From the NCBI RefSeq assembly GCF_001427145.1, contig NZ_LMGL01000001.1, positions 310,823 through 374,822 of the forward strand: a stretch of 64,000 nt of DNA, read 5' to 3'. A program made the translations under genes and the position numbers. Source of the DNA: Microbacterium sp. Root166 (GTDB taxonomy: Bacteria; Actinomycetota; Actinomycetes; Actinomycetales; Microbacteriaceae). Shown piece after piece: positions 1 to 8,491 of this stretch; the stretch's first letter is position 1; every line of letters begins with the position of its first letter. The notes beneath the pieces were generated by a model. It searched no databases, was not told where the DNA came from, and saw nothing but the letters and a program-made list of their open reading frames with translations.

Positions 1-1318
1 CGAGCAGCGACCACACGAAGTACCCGCGCAGGTCGACGCCCTGCTCGATTGCGCGGTGGGCGGCGGTGAAGTGACGACGCAGGTAGTCGAGGCGCTCGGC
101 GTCGGGCACGGACCCGTCCTCGGCGACGACGTCGTCGAACGCCGCACCGTTCTCGGTCACCATGAGCGGCTGGTCCGGGAACTGCTCCTTGAGCGAGAGG
201 AGCAGCTCCTCGAGGCCCTCGGGCGCGATGTTCCAGCCCATGGCCGTGTACGGTCCGGGCTGCTCGACGAACTCGACAGCCTGGTCGCTGCCGGGCCAGG
301 CGGTTCCGCCCGCGGTGCCCTTGTGGCCGTCGTTCATCTGCTTCGGCGAGACGCCGTCCCACAGCCGCACGGTCGCCGTGGAGTAGTAGTTGACGCCGAG
401 CACGTCGATCGGCTGGTTGGTCGCCGCGAGGTCTCCGTCGCGGACGAAAGACCAGTCGGTGACGGATGCCGTGTCCTCGAGCAGGTCCGCCGGGTACTCG
501 CCCCGCAGCAGCGGGTGGGTGAAGGCACGGTTCGCGAGTCCGTCGATGCGACGCATGGCCTCGGCCGCACCGTCCCCCACTCCGCGAAGGACGTGGAAGT
601 TGAGCGTGATCGAGTAGTCGGGGTCGCCCGTGGACGTCGCACGCAGCGCCTGCACGGCGCGACCGTGCGCGAGGTTGAGGTGGTGCACCGCGGCGAGCGC
701 GGCGGCCGGCTCGTGACGACCCGGAGCGTGCCCGCCCTGGCCGTAGCCGAGGTAAGCCGAGCACCACGGCTCGTTGAGGGTCGTCCAGGTGTGGACGCGG
801 TCGCCGAGCGCGGCGCCCATCACCTCGGCGTACCGTTCGAACGCGTCGGCGGTCGCGCGGACCGGCCAGCCGCCGGCATCCTCCAGCGCCTGCGGCAGAT
901 CCCAGTGGTACAGCGTGGCGACCGGACGGATGCCGCGGTCGAGCAGGCCGTCGACGAGCCGGGAGTAGAAGTCGATCCCGGCCTGGTTCACCTCGCCGGT
1001 GCCGGTGGGCATGATCCGCGGCCATGCGATCGAGAAGCGGTACGCGCCGAGCCCGAGGTCCTTCATCAGATCCAGGTCGGCGTCGAGCCGGTGGTAGTGG
1101 TCGCACGCGACGTCTCCGGTGTCGCCGTTCCACACCTTGCCCGGCGTCTTGCTGAAGGTGTCCCAGATGGACGGCCCGCGGCCGTCCTCGTCGAACGCGC
1201 CCTCCACCTGGTACGACGCCGTGGCCGAGCCGAAGGTGAACCCGGGCGGGAAGACGAGGCCCGAATCGCGGTAGTCCGGCGAGCCCTGGACGGCGGTGGT
1301 AGCGGTCACGGAATTCAT
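1..1318 (-). CDS. Beta-glucosidase, GH1 (3' end outside window)
   Basis: Family 1 glycoside hydrolase, expected to cleave beta-linked glucosides or oligosaccharides in the cytoplasm, as no signal peptide is visible. Only the first 439 codons lie in the window; the C-terminus runs off the left edge. The family's acid/base glutamate is in TLNEPW (Glu183) and the nucleophile in VTENG (Glu389), both intact. The ATG at 1318 overlaps the TGA of the preceding alpha-xylosidase gene by four bases (ATGA), so translation is probably coupled and this is the last visible gene of the operon. With the alpha-xylosidase beside it, removal of beta-glucosyl units from xyloglucan-type oligosaccharides after xylose release is a sensible role. 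The exact substrate is inferred from context. Confidence 0.93.
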   Translation of the reverse strand, partial: MNSVTATTAVQGSPDYRDSGLVFPPGFTFGSATASYQVEGAFDEDGRGPSIWDTFSKTPGKVWNGDTGDVACDHYHRLDADLDLMKDLGLGAYRFSIAWPRIMPTGTGEVNQAGIDFYSRLVDGLLDRGIRPVATLYHWDLPQALEDAGGWPVRATADAFERYAEVMGAALGDRVHTWTTLNEPWCSAYLGYGQGGHAPGRHEPAAALAAVHHLNLAHGRAVQALRATSTGDPDYSITLNFHVLRGVGDGAAEAMRRIDGLANRAFTHPLLRGEYPADLLEDTASVTDWSFVRDGDLAATNQPIDVLGVNYYSTATVRLWDGVSPKQMNDGHKGTAGGTAWPGSDQAVEFVEQPGPYTAMGWNIAPEGLEELLLSLKEQFPDQPLMVTENGAAFDDVVAEDGSVPDAERLDYLRRHFTAAHRAIEQGVDLRGYFVWSLL

Positions 1319-3552
1319 CGTGTCACCTCGCCGAGGTCGGCGGTGAACTGTTGCGACCTGCCGTCGGGCGTCGTGACGGTGATCGTCCGCTCACCCGCTC
1401 CGCCGGGGAAGACCCGCAGCGCGAGGCCGTCGAGGTAGTCGTAGTCGGGCCGGTCGGTGCGCGCGCCCCAGGGCAGCACCGTACCGGGCAGCACGTACAG
1501 CGGCAGGCTGTCGAACCCGTGGGTCTCGCGACGCCAGGCGCCGCCGGTGACCGTCTCACCCGTCAGCAGGCTGGTCCATTCACCGGCCGGCAGGTAGAAC
1601 TCCACCTCGCCGTCCGCCGAGAACACCGGCGCGACGAGCAGGTCCGCGCCGAGCATGTACTGCCTGTCGAGGTGGCGCACCGCGGGATCGTCGGGGAATT
1701 CGAGCAGCATCGGGCGCAGCAGCGGCACACCGGTGGCCGCGGCATCCACCCCCGCCTGGAACAGATACGGCATCAGCCGCATCTTGAGGTGCGTGAAGAT
1801 CCGGGTGACCTCGACGGCCTCGTCGTCAAACGCCCACGGCACCCGGTACGAGCCCGAGCCGTGGAAGCGGCTGTGGCTGCCGAGCATGCCGAAGGCGGTC
1901 CAGCGCTTGTAGACCGCGGCATCCGGCGTGCCTTCGAAGCCGCCGATGTCGTGACTCCAGTGCGCGAACCCGCTGTAGGCGAGCGACAGGCCGCCGCGGA
2001 GGGTCTCGGCCATCGACGCGAAGGTCGACGTCGAGTCGCCGCCCCAGTGCACCGGCATCGTCTGGCCGCCGGCGGTGCCCGACCGAGCGAACAGCACCGC
2101 GTCGCCCTCGCCGCGGGCCTCCACGAGCACCGCGTGGACGGCCTCGTTGTAGAGCTGCGCGTAGAGATTGTGCATGCGCTGCGGGTCGGCGCCGTCGGCC
2201 CACTCGACGTCGACGGGGATCCGCTCGCCGAAGTCGGTCTTGAAGCAGTCGACGCCCTGATCGATCAGGCGGCGCAGGTGCGCCTGGTACCACGCCGTCG
2301 CGGCGGGGTTCGTGAAGTCCACGAGCCCCATGCCGGCCTGCCACAGGTCCCACTGCCACACCGAGCCGTCGGCGCGCTTCACGAGGAAGCCCTGGTCGGC
2401 GGCCTCGTCGAACAGCGGCGAGCGCTGCCCGATGTAGGGGTTGATCCACACGCTGACGCGGAGGTCCTTCTCGTGCAGGCGCGCGAGCATGCCGTCCGGG
2501 TCGGGGAACGTGCGCGGATCCCACTCGAAGTCGCACCAGTTGAACTCGCGCATCCAGAAGCAGTCGAAGTGGAACACCGAGACCGGCAGCTCACGGGCGG
2601 CCATCTCGTCGATGAACGAGGTCACGGTGGCCTCGTCGTAGTCCGTCGTGAACGACGTCGACAGCCAGAGGCCGTACGACCAGGCCGGCACGACCGGCGG
2701 ACGCCCGGTGAGGGCGGTGTACCGCGCGAGCACGTCCTTGGGCGTCGGGCCGTCGATCACGAAGTACTCGAGCACCTCGCCGGGCACCGAGAACTGCACG
2801 CGTTCCACAGCCTCGGAGCCGATCTCGAACGAGACGTGCCCGGGATCGTTGACGAGCACGCCGTAGCCGCGATCGCTGAGATAGAAGGGGACGCTCTTGT
2901 ACGCCTGCTCACTCGAGGTGCCGCCGTCGGCGTTCCAGATCTCGACGCTCTGGCCGTTCTTGACCACGGGGCCGAACCGCTCGCCGAGGCCGTAGACGAG
3001 CTCGCCGACACCGAGGTCCAGCTGTTCGTGGATGAACACGCGCTCGACCGGCGCGGGCGCTCCCGTGCGGGCGTTGTCGACGATGCCGGTGTCGACCTGC
3101 GCGTCGGGGGTGAGCCGGATGTAGCCCTGCGACTTGTGGCCGCTCGCGGTGACGACCTGGCCTTCTCGCTCGAACGAGAGCGACCACGGCTCGCCCGCCG
3201 CGATGCGCGCGGTCAAGCCGCCGGTGCTGAGGACCCCTCCTTCAGAGGAGACGGATGCCGCGCCCGCGCCGCCTGCGACGGCGCCGGGCAGTGTGAACCC
3301 GCCGTGCCAGGCTCCGCCGGTGTGGTGGGCGATGCGCACGCGCACCACCCCCTCGAGCGGCGACGACAGGGTGACGGTGAGGACCGGGCGGTTCAGGGTG
3401 TCGCCGCGCTTCGCGATCGCCATCGTCGGTGCGGTGACCACCAGTCCCGGGCCGTCGGGGGTCGCGTCGGTCTCCCAGACGTCGTACGCCTCGTGCGCAT
3501 AGAGGGCGGTGACTCCGGGCCGGAGCTGCCAGAACCCGTCGGTGAACTTCAT
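1315..3552 (-). CDS. yicI: Alpha-xylosidase, GH31 (YicI type)
   Basis: A 745-residue family 31 glycosidase very similar along its length to E. coli YicI, which removes alpha-xylosyl residues from isoprimeverose-type oligosaccharides. The nucleophile is Asp440 in KTDFGERIP and the acid/base is Asp506 in HWGGD. The N-terminal YicI signature ([13 protein letters not shown]) fixes the ATG at 3552; upstream codons in frame belong to the permease region. Length is close to the 772 residues of YicI. There is no signal peptide, so it acts on imported sugar. The ATG shares one base with the TAA of the permease gene (TAATG), and the 3' end overlaps the GH1 gene. Alpha-glucosidase activity is a less likely alternative, because the KTDFGE context is typical of alpha-xylosidases. 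Confidence 0.93.
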   Translation of the reverse strand: MKFTDGFWQLRPGVTALYAHEAYDVWETDATPDGPGLVVTAPTMAIAKRGDTLNRPVLTVTLSSPLEGVVRVRIAHHTGGAWHGGFTLPGAVAGGAGAASVSSEGGVLSTGGLTARIAAGEPWSLSFEREGQVVTASGHKSQGYIRLTPDAQVDTGIVDNARTGAPAPVERVFIHEQLDLGVGELVYGLGERFGPVVKNGQSVEIWNADGGTSSEQAYKSVPFYLSDRGYGVLVNDPGHVSFEIGSEAVERVQFSVPGEVLEYFVIDGPTPKDVLARYTALTGRPPVVPAWSYGLWLSTSFTTDYDEATVTSFIDEMAARELPVSVFHFDCFWMREFNWCDFEWDPRTFPDPDGMLARLHEKDLRVSVWINPYIGQRSPLFDEAADQGFLVKRADGSVWQWDLWQAGMGLVDFTNPAATAWYQAHLRRLIDQGVDCFKTDFGERIPVDVEWADGADPQRMHNLYAQLYNEAVHAVLVEARGEGDAVLFARSGTAGGQTMPVHWGGDSTSTFASMAETLRGGLSLAYSGFAHWSHDIGGFEGTPDAAVYKRWTAFGMLGSHSRFHGSGSYRVPWAFDDEAVEVTRIFTHLKMRLMPYLFQAGVDAAATGVPLLRPMLLEFPDDPAVRHLDRQYMLGADLLVAPVFSADGEVEFYLPAGEWTSLLTGETVTGGAWRRETHGFDSLPLYVLPGTVLPWGARTDRPDYDYLDGLALRVFPGGAGERTITVTTPDGRSQQFTADLGEVTR

Positions 3553-4439
3553 TACTTGACTGCTCCTGCCGTGATGCCCCGGGTGAGGGTGCGCTGGAAG
3601 ATGAGGAAGAAGATGATCGTCGGGATGATGCTCAGCAGCGCCGCTCCCGCCGTCGTGGTGACGTCCATGAGCCGATCGCCGGTCAGGACGCTGACCGCGA
3701 CGGGAACCGTCTGCGAGGCGTTCGACGGAAGGAACGTGAGGGGAATGAGGAACTCGTTCCACGTCCAGATGAAGAAGAAGATGAGCAGCACCGAGAGCGT
3801 CGGGCGCGTGATCGGGTAGACCACCCGCCACAGGATCTGCCAGCGGGAGGCTCCGTCGATCGAGGCCGCCTCGAGCACTTCCTTCGGGAAGGTGCCGAGC
3901 ACCGACGCGAGGAGGTAGGTGCCGAACGCCGCCTGGATCACCGTGAACACGATGATGACCGACCACACGTTGTCGTAGAGGCCGACGGACTTGAACATGT
4001 AGTAGAGCGGGTAGAGCAGCGCCTCCTGCGGCAGCAGGTTCGCCATCAGGAACAGCAGCACGATCCACGAGCGTCCGCGGACCCGCCCGATGCCGATCGC
4101 GAACGCGTTGAGCAGCGAGATGACCACCGCGAGCACCGCGACGATGCCCGAGATGAAGATCGAGTTCCAGACCTTCTGAGGGAAGTTCACGCGCTCCCAG
4201 AAGGCCTGGATGCCGCTGAAGTCGATCGCCTGCGGCAGAGCGAACGGACCCGACGTCGCGTAGTCGACGGGCGACTTGAAGGCGTTGACGAGGATCAGGT
4301 AGAAGGGCACCATCACGGCGAGGGCGCCGAGGATGACGGCGACGAACAGCAGCCAGTCGATCGCACGCTTCTTCGTCATGCCGCCGCGCGGACGCACCCG
4401 GGTCCTGCCCTGCGTGATGATTGCGGTCGTCGCGGCCAT
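3552..4439 (-). CDS. Sugar ABC transporter permease, MalG type
   Basis: Integral membrane permease of 295 residues for a carbohydrate ABC importer (CUT1 class). It has about six hydrophobic segments. The cytoplasmic loop that contacts the ATPase (EAA loop) is seen as EAASIDGASRWQILWRVVYP in the C-terminal half. The ATG at 4439 overlaps the TGA of the upstream permease by one base (TGATG), so the two permeases are translationally coupled. No ATPase gene is present in this operon, so the importer presumably uses a shared ATPase of the MsmX/MsiK kind encoded elsewhere. The substrate is inferred to be an oligosaccharide cut by the downstream alpha-xylosidase and beta-glucosidase. Confidence 0.93.
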   Translation of the reverse strand: MAATTAIITQGRTRVRPRGGMTKKRAIDWLLFVAVILGALAVMVPFYLILVNAFKSPVDYATSGPFALPQAIDFSGIQAFWERVNFPQKVWNSIFISGIVAVLAVVISLLNAFAIGIGRVRGRSWIVLLFLMANLLPQEALLYPLYYMFKSVGLYDNVWSVIIVFTVIQAAFGTYLLASVLGTFPKEVLEAASIDGASRWQILWRVVYPITRPTLSVLLIFFFIWTWNEFLIPLTFLPSNASQTVPVAVSVLTGDRLMDVTTTAGAALLSIIPTIIFFLIFQRTLTRGITAGAVK

Positions 4440-5410
4440 CACAGGCCCGCCCTTTCCTTGCGCTCCATCGAGTTCTGCACCCGGATGAAGATGATGGAGA
4501 CCACCACGACGAGGATCGTGAGGACCGTTGCGATGGTCGCGCCGTAGCCGATGTCCCGCTTCGTGAAGAACTCGGTGTACGCGTAGTACGCCGGCACGAG
4601 CGTGGCGCCGGCCGGACCGCCCTGCGTGATGATGTACACCGGCCCGAAGACCTTGAGCGCCGCGATCGTGCACGTCAGCGTCACCACGAAGATCTCGGGC
4701 CTGATGATGCTCATCGTGATCGCCGAGAACCGCTGGAACCAGTTCGCACCGTCGAGCTCGGCGGCCTCGTAGAGCTCGGGGTCGACGCGCTGGAGCGCGG
4801 CCATGAACACGACGATGGGGTAGCCGAGCTGGACCCAGACGAGGACGCCCATCAGCACGAGCAGAGCGGACGGCATCTGCCCCAGCCAGTCGTAGGCCGG
4901 CAGGCCGAACACCGCGAGGATCTGGTTCACGGACCCCGTCGCACCGGGGCGGAACATCCAGCCGATCACGATGCCGGCGACGGCGATCGGCAGGATCTGG
5001 GGAAGGTAGTAGGTGGCCCGCAGGAAGCTGCCGACCTTGCCGCCGAACTTGCGGCCGACGACGTCGAACAGCAGGGCCGCGACGACGAGCCCGATCGTCG
5101 TGGGGATCACGACCATCGCGAGGACCATCCAGACGGAGTTCGTGAAGGAGGTCCAGAAGTCTTCGTCCGTGAAGACCTTGAACCAGTTCTCGAGGCCGAT
5201 GAACTCGGGGGTCCGCACGCCGCGCCACTCGGTGAACGTCAGATAGACGTTGAAGACGAGCGGGATGATGACGATGACGAGGAGGAGGACGAACCCCGGC
5301 AGAAGATAGAGCCAGTACCCCGCGGTGCCGCCCTTTCGCTGCGGGATCGAGGGCTGTTCGGGGGGAAGCTTCGTGCGCGCGCCCGGTTCGGCGCGGGTGA
5401 TGACGGACAT
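4439..5410 (-). CDS. Sugar ABC transporter permease, MalF type
   Basis: First permease of the CUT1-class importer, 323 residues, with about six membrane segments beginning at WLYLLPGFVLLLVIVIIPLV and an EAA loop (YEAAELDGANWFQRFSAI). The start MSVITRA at 5410 was chosen because an AGGAG ribosome binding site lies eight bases upstream on the minus strand. The longer frame to 5452 lacks such a site. It pairs with the MalG-type permease to form the transmembrane channel. The binding-protein gene lies 56 bases upstream in the same operon. Permeases of this type do not reveal their sugar by sequence. Confidence 0.93.
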   Translation of the reverse strand: MSVITRAEPGARTKLPPEQPSIPQRKGGTAGYWLYLLPGFVLLLVIVIIPLVFNVYLTFTEWRGVRTPEFIGLENWFKVFTDEDFWTSFTNSVWMVLAMVVIPTTIGLVVAALLFDVVGRKFGGKVGSFLRATYYLPQILPIAVAGIVIGWMFRPGATGSVNQILAVFGLPAYDWLGQMPSALLVLMGVLVWVQLGYPIVVFMAALQRVDPELYEAAELDGANWFQRFSAITMSIIRPEIFVVTLTCTIAALKVFGPVYIITQGGPAGATLVPAYYAYTEFFTKRDIGYGATIATVLTILVVVVSIIFIRVQNSMERKERAGL

Positions 5411-5466
5411 GGTGCGACTCCTTCTGAGGGCGGTGGGTGGCGTCGCCGCCACCCACCGCCGATCGA

Positions 5467-6774
5467 TCAGCGGAAGTCCGCTGTGCCTTCTTCGTACTCG
5501 GCGCCGAGGTTGGCGTTCGTCGTCTGCGCGTCCTGGGTGCCCGTCACGAGACCCTGCAGCTCACGGACGATGACGTCGTAGAAGCCGGCGGCGGGCCAGT
5601 CGGGGTAGAACGAGAGGCCGTCGTTGTCGAGGATGCCGTTGAACGTCGCGATCAGTTCGGCGCTCTTCTCGTCGGTGATGTCGTCGGGTTCTGCAGCGAC
5701 GGGCACGCCGCCGTTGTTGCCGATGATCGCCTGGATCTCGGGGCGCATCGTGATGTCGATGAACTCGTACGCGAGCTCCTTGTTGGCCGCGTTCTCCGGC
5801 ACGACCCACAGGTTGCCCGACGACCCGAGCGAGAGCTCCGCATCCGGGAACGCCTGCAGCGTCCAGTCGAATCCGGCCTCCTCGACGAAGCGTCCGTACC
5901 ACCAGGAGCCGGAGACGAAGATGGGGGCGGTGCCGTTGATGAACGACACACCCGCGTCCTCCGCCTTGACCGAGGAGACGTCCGAGGCGATGTAGCCCTT
6001 GTCGACGTACTCCTGCAGGGTCTCCGTCGCGGCGGTGAACTCCGGACCCTGCCAGTCGACGGGGTTCTCGTAGAGCTGGTAGTCGTCGACGAACTGGCGG
6101 TCCGCCTGCGCCAGCGCGAGCTGGTACCAGAGCTGGCCGAGGGGGTACTCGGCGCCCGCCTCGGCGAGCGGGGTGACCCCCTGAGCGACGAACGCGTCGA
6201 GCACGTCGACGAACTCGTCGTAGGTGGTCGGGATCTCGAGCCCCGCCGCGGCGAAGGCCTCTTCGTTGTAGTACACGCCGACGAATTCGCCGTAGTTCGG
6301 GATGCCGTACCAGGTGTCGCCGCCCATGACGCCGTCTTCGGAGTACTTCGCGGTCGTCTGCAGCGAGGGCGCGAGCTTGTCGTCCCAGCCGTACTCGTCG
6401 ACCGCGTCCGAGATGTCGGCGATCAGGCCGGTCGAGGCGAGGAACCCCGCGGTGGCGTTGCCCTTGTTGAACTCCATGAGGTCGGGAGCGGCATCCGAGT
6501 CGAGCACCTGGCTCGCGGTCTTCTGGATCTGCTCGAACGACTTCTGCTCGAACTCGACGGTCGCGCCGGTCTCCTCCTCGAAGATCGTGATCGCCTCGTT
6601 CCAGGCCTTGGCCATGGCGCTGTCTTCGCCCTCGTAGTGCCAGAGCTTGAGGGTGTCGCCGGACTCGGCCTCGCCCGCGCCCGCCGAGCAGCCGGCCAGC
6701 GCGACGGCGCCGATCGTCAGGGCGGCGGCGGCGGTGAGGCCGCGCCGGGTGTTCTTGTGTGTGATGGGTGCCAT
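5467..6774 (-). CDS. Sugar ABC transporter substrate-binding lipoprotein
   Basis: Extracellular solute-binding protein of family 1, about 435 residues, that captures sugar for the two permeases. The N-terminus has a twin-arginine pair, a hydrophobic core and a lipobox ending LAGC, so it should be lipid-anchored to the outer face of the membrane. Two ATGs are close together (6783 and 6774). The AAGGA site sits only one base before the first but nine bases before the second (MAPITHK), so 6774 is preferred. It is the first gene of the operon. A perfect 14-base palindrome lies just upstream (6831-6844), implying repression by the LacI protein encoded next to it. The ligand is inferred to be a xylosylated or glucosylated oligosaccharide. 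Confidence 0.93.
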   Translation of the reverse strand: MAPITHKNTRRGLTAAAALTIGAVALAGCSAGAGEAESGDTLKLWHYEGEDSAMAKAWNEAITIFEEETGATVEFEQKSFEQIQKTASQVLDSDAAPDLMEFNKGNATAGFLASTGLIADISDAVDEYGWDDKLAPSLQTTAKYSEDGVMGGDTWYGIPNYGEFVGVYYNEEAFAAAGLEIPTTYDEFVDVLDAFVAQGVTPLAEAGAEYPLGQLWYQLALAQADRQFVDDYQLYENPVDWQGPEFTAATETLQEYVDKGYIASDVSSVKAEDAGVSFINGTAPIFVSGSWWYGRFVEEAGFDWTLQAFPDAELSLGSSGNLWVVPENAANKELAYEFIDITMRPEIQAIIGNNGGVPVAAEPDDITDEKSAELIATFNGILDNDGLSFYPDWPAAGFYDVIVRELQGLVTGTQDAQTTNANLGAEYEEGTADFR

Positions 6775-6830
6775 CGGTGGCATTCCTTTCTCAGTGACCA
6801 GCGTTGGTCGAAGGGGGTGGGATTCAGTTG

Positions 6831-6844
6831 TCGAAGCGCTTCGA
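6831..6844. promoter_or_regulatory. LacI-family operator upstream of the sugar-importer operon
   Basis: Perfect palindrome TCGAAGCGCTTCGA lying between the lacI stop codon and the binding-protein start. The same core recurs at 7949-7962 in front of the lacI gene. Its CG centre and even symmetry are typical of LacI-family operators. A clear -35/-10 pair could not be assigned here with confidence. Confidence 0.8.
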
Positions 6845-6879
6845 TAAACGGCGTGAAGCGATGATCGGATGCCGCGGCC

Positions 6880-7917
6880 TCAGTCCGCTGCGACTCCCGA
6901 CGATTGCGAACTCGGCGGGGCGACCGACCCCGCCGGGCTGTAGGTAGGGGGAATGAGCCGCACGCCCGGGTCGGGCCTGTCTGCGCTCAGGCACTGGAGT
7001 GCGAGGTCCACGGCGAGGTCGCACGATGCCTCGGGCACCAGCGGGATGGAGTCGATGGGGGTCGGCAGCGCGGTCGTGTCGAAGGTCGCTCCGACCGAGA
7101 TGACCGAGACGTCCTCGGGCACGCGGAGTCCACGCTCGTCGAGCTCGGCGAGGACCGCCGCGTGCGCCTCGTCGGCGCAGTGCAGGATGAGCGCTGTCGC
7201 GCCGCCGTCGAGGAGCCGGGCGGCCGTCGCGCGCGCTGCCGCGCGGTCGGCGCGCTTGCCGCCGGACGTGCCGTAGGCCACAGCGGCCCCGCGCTCGGCG
7301 CCCCGCGAGATGACGCTCGCTCGCACCCTCGGGGGGAAGTTGGACTTCACGTAGGCGGTCTCGGCCTGCCCGACGAGCCCGATCGCGGTGTGGCCGGCGT
7401 CGACGAGCAGATCGACGGCACGAGCGGCAGCGGCCTCGAAGTCGAGATCGACGCAGATCAAGCCGTCGCGGTCGTCGGGGATCCCGATGAAGACCGTTGG
7501 GGTGGAGATCTGGCGCGCGAGCGCGACGCGGGCGTCGTCCGGCGCGACGTCGAGGACGAGGATCGCGTCGACGAGCCCGTTCGCCGCCACGCGGCTCATC
7601 CCCGCCTGCGCCTGCTCGTCCGTGAGGAGGAGGACGTCGTAGTCGTTGCGGCGCGCGGCGATGGCGGTGGCGAGCACGAACGCCATGTGGGTGGGCGCGT
7701 GCGTGTCCTTCCGCAGCGGCTCGGTCAGAGCGAAGATCTGCGTGCGCGACCCTGCGAGCATGCGGGCGCCGGCGTTCGGGCTGTACCCCAGCTCGACCAC
7801 GGCGGCCTCGATGCGCCGGCGGGTGTCGGGCGCGACAGGGCGCTTTCCACTCAGCGCGTAAGAGACGGTGCTGATCGACACACCGGCGGCCTCAGCCACC
7901 TCGTTGATGTTCGCCAC
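6880..7917 (-). CDS. LacI-family transcriptional regulator of the alpha-xyloside operon
   Basis: A 345-residue repressor with an N-terminal helix-turn-helix (INEVAEAAGVSISTVSYALS) followed by hinge and periplasmic-binding-protein-like sensor domains. The start is GTG at 7917, with a GAGGT site four bases upstream. It is followed on the same strand by the importer operon and is flanked by copies of the palindrome TCGAAGCGCTTCGA. One copy lies in front of the operon (6831-6844). One copy plus a degenerate second copy lie in front of its own gene (7949-7975). Self-repression and repression of the importer/glycosidase operon, relieved by an oligosaccharide, is the natural inference. Confidence 0.92.
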   Translation of the reverse strand: MANINEVAEAAGVSISTVSYALSGKRPVAPDTRRRIEAAVVELGYSPNAGARMLAGSRTQIFALTEPLRKDTHAPTHMAFVLATAIAARRNDYDVLLLTDEQAQAGMSRVAANGLVDAILVLDVAPDDARVALARQISTPTVFIGIPDDRDGLICVDLDFEAAAARAVDLLVDAGHTAIGLVGQAETAYVKSNFPPRVRASVISRGAERGAAVAYGTSGGKRADRAAARATAARLLDGGATALILHCADEAHAAVLAELDERGLRVPEDVSVISVGATFDTTALPTPIDSIPLVPEASCDLAVDLALQCLSADRPDPGVRLIPPTYSPAGSVAPPSSQSSGVAAD

Positions 7918-7948
7918 GTCGACCTCGTCGTCTGTCGGAAGTTGGTAC

Positions 7949-7975
7949 TCGAAGCGCTTCGCGGAAACGCTTCGA
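7949..7975. promoter_or_regulatory. Two LacI-type operators in the lacI promoter region
   Basis: TCGAAGCGCTTCGC at 7949-7962 matches the 6831 palindrome at 13 of 14 bases. CGGAAACGCTTCGA at 7962-7975 matches at 11 of 14 and shares one base with the first copy. They sit 32-58 bases upstream of the GTG start of the lacI gene, where a bound repressor would block its own promoter. Confidence 0.7.
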
Positions 7976-8125
7976 CACGCATGTTAGGCAGACTTCCGCC
8001 GGGAGCGCAACAGATTTGTGGAATTGAGCAACATATCTGTGCGTCCGAGGTTTGTTCGCGCCCTATACCGAACCCTGAGCAGACTGTTACGTTTTACATC
8101 CTTGGACGTCCTCATATTGGGCGAT

Positions 8126-8155
8126 TTGACGCATTGCGACGATCTCAGTCATAAT
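8126..8155 (+). promoter_or_regulatory. Sigma-70-type promoter of the Met/Cys leader ORF
   Basis: TTGACG at 8126-8131 and CATAAT at 8150-8155, separated by 18 bases. The ATG of the leader ORF begins eight bases after the last base of the -10 box, so the predicted transcript starts at or within a base of the start codon (leaderless). The surrounding 150 bases are unusually AT-rich for this genome. I see nothing else recognisable between 7976 and 8125. Confidence 0.7.
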
Positions 8156-8162
8156 CGGGCGC

Positions 8163-8264
8163 ATGACTGATAACGCACGCTACCTGTCCGCCCGGGAGGC
8201 GAACGGAGCTGCCGGCATGATGATGGCCGGCCGCGTTGTCATGTGTTGTCGAATGTGCCACTAG
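8163..8264 (+). CDS. Putative leaderless Met/Cys-rich leader peptide, 33 aa
   Basis: Small ORF of 33 codons not resembling any protein I recognise. It starts MTDNARYLSA, has three consecutive ATG codons at residues 19-21, and ends RVVMCCRMCH followed by TAG. In all there are six Met and three Cys codons, and the last seven codons include Met, Cys, Cys, Met and Cys. Two of the Cys codons are TGT, rare in this GC-rich genome. The ATG lies eight bases past a good -10 box, so translation would start on a leaderless mRNA. Between its stop and the winged-helix regulator gene at 8492 are alternative hairpins. The arrangement resembles the cysteine-responsive leader peptides described in actinobacteria. 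Function as a sensor of Cys or Met supply is inferred. Confidence 0.6.
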   Translation: MTDNARYLSAREANGAAGMMMAGRVVMCCRMCH

Positions 8265-8382
8265 CACGGTGACCCCCGTCGGACCCGCCTGCCGCTTCTG
8301 AAACAACGTCAGAGCGAGTCCCCGAAGCACCGGATTCGTGCGTTGATCACGCGCACCCGGATGCCTCGCACATCGCCCGATG

Positions 8383-8422
8383 AAGGGCAAAGCCCGCCCG
8401 GGCTCAGCCCTTCTGTCAGGGC
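8383..8422 (+). promoter_or_regulatory. Mutually exclusive hairpins (attenuator-like) before the winged-helix gene
   Basis: Hairpin A pairs AAGGGC (8383-8388) with GCCCTT (8407-8412) and, inside it, AGCCCG (8391-8396) with CGGGCT (8399-8404). Hairpin B pairs GCCCT (8407-8411) with AGGGC (8418-8422). The two compete for the same 8407-8411 segment, as in attenuators. No U-run follows either hairpin, so the switch may act on translation or Rho-dependent termination rather than intrinsic termination. Confidence 0.5.
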
Positions 8423-8491
8423 TTCAACACACCCGAACCCTCTTTCGGCCCGTCAGCTGGCCGGGGTTCTCTCCCGCTTAGGACCATCATC

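Noticed and set aside
1351..3819. Long open antisense frame opposite the alpha-xylosidase gene
   Set aside because: It is a shadow of the GC-rich coding strand: composition is Arg/Gly/Val-rich with no recognisable domain. The opposite strand encodes a clear GH31 enzyme. The same applies to long antisense frames over 38162-41287, 41058-44036 and 54062-58408.
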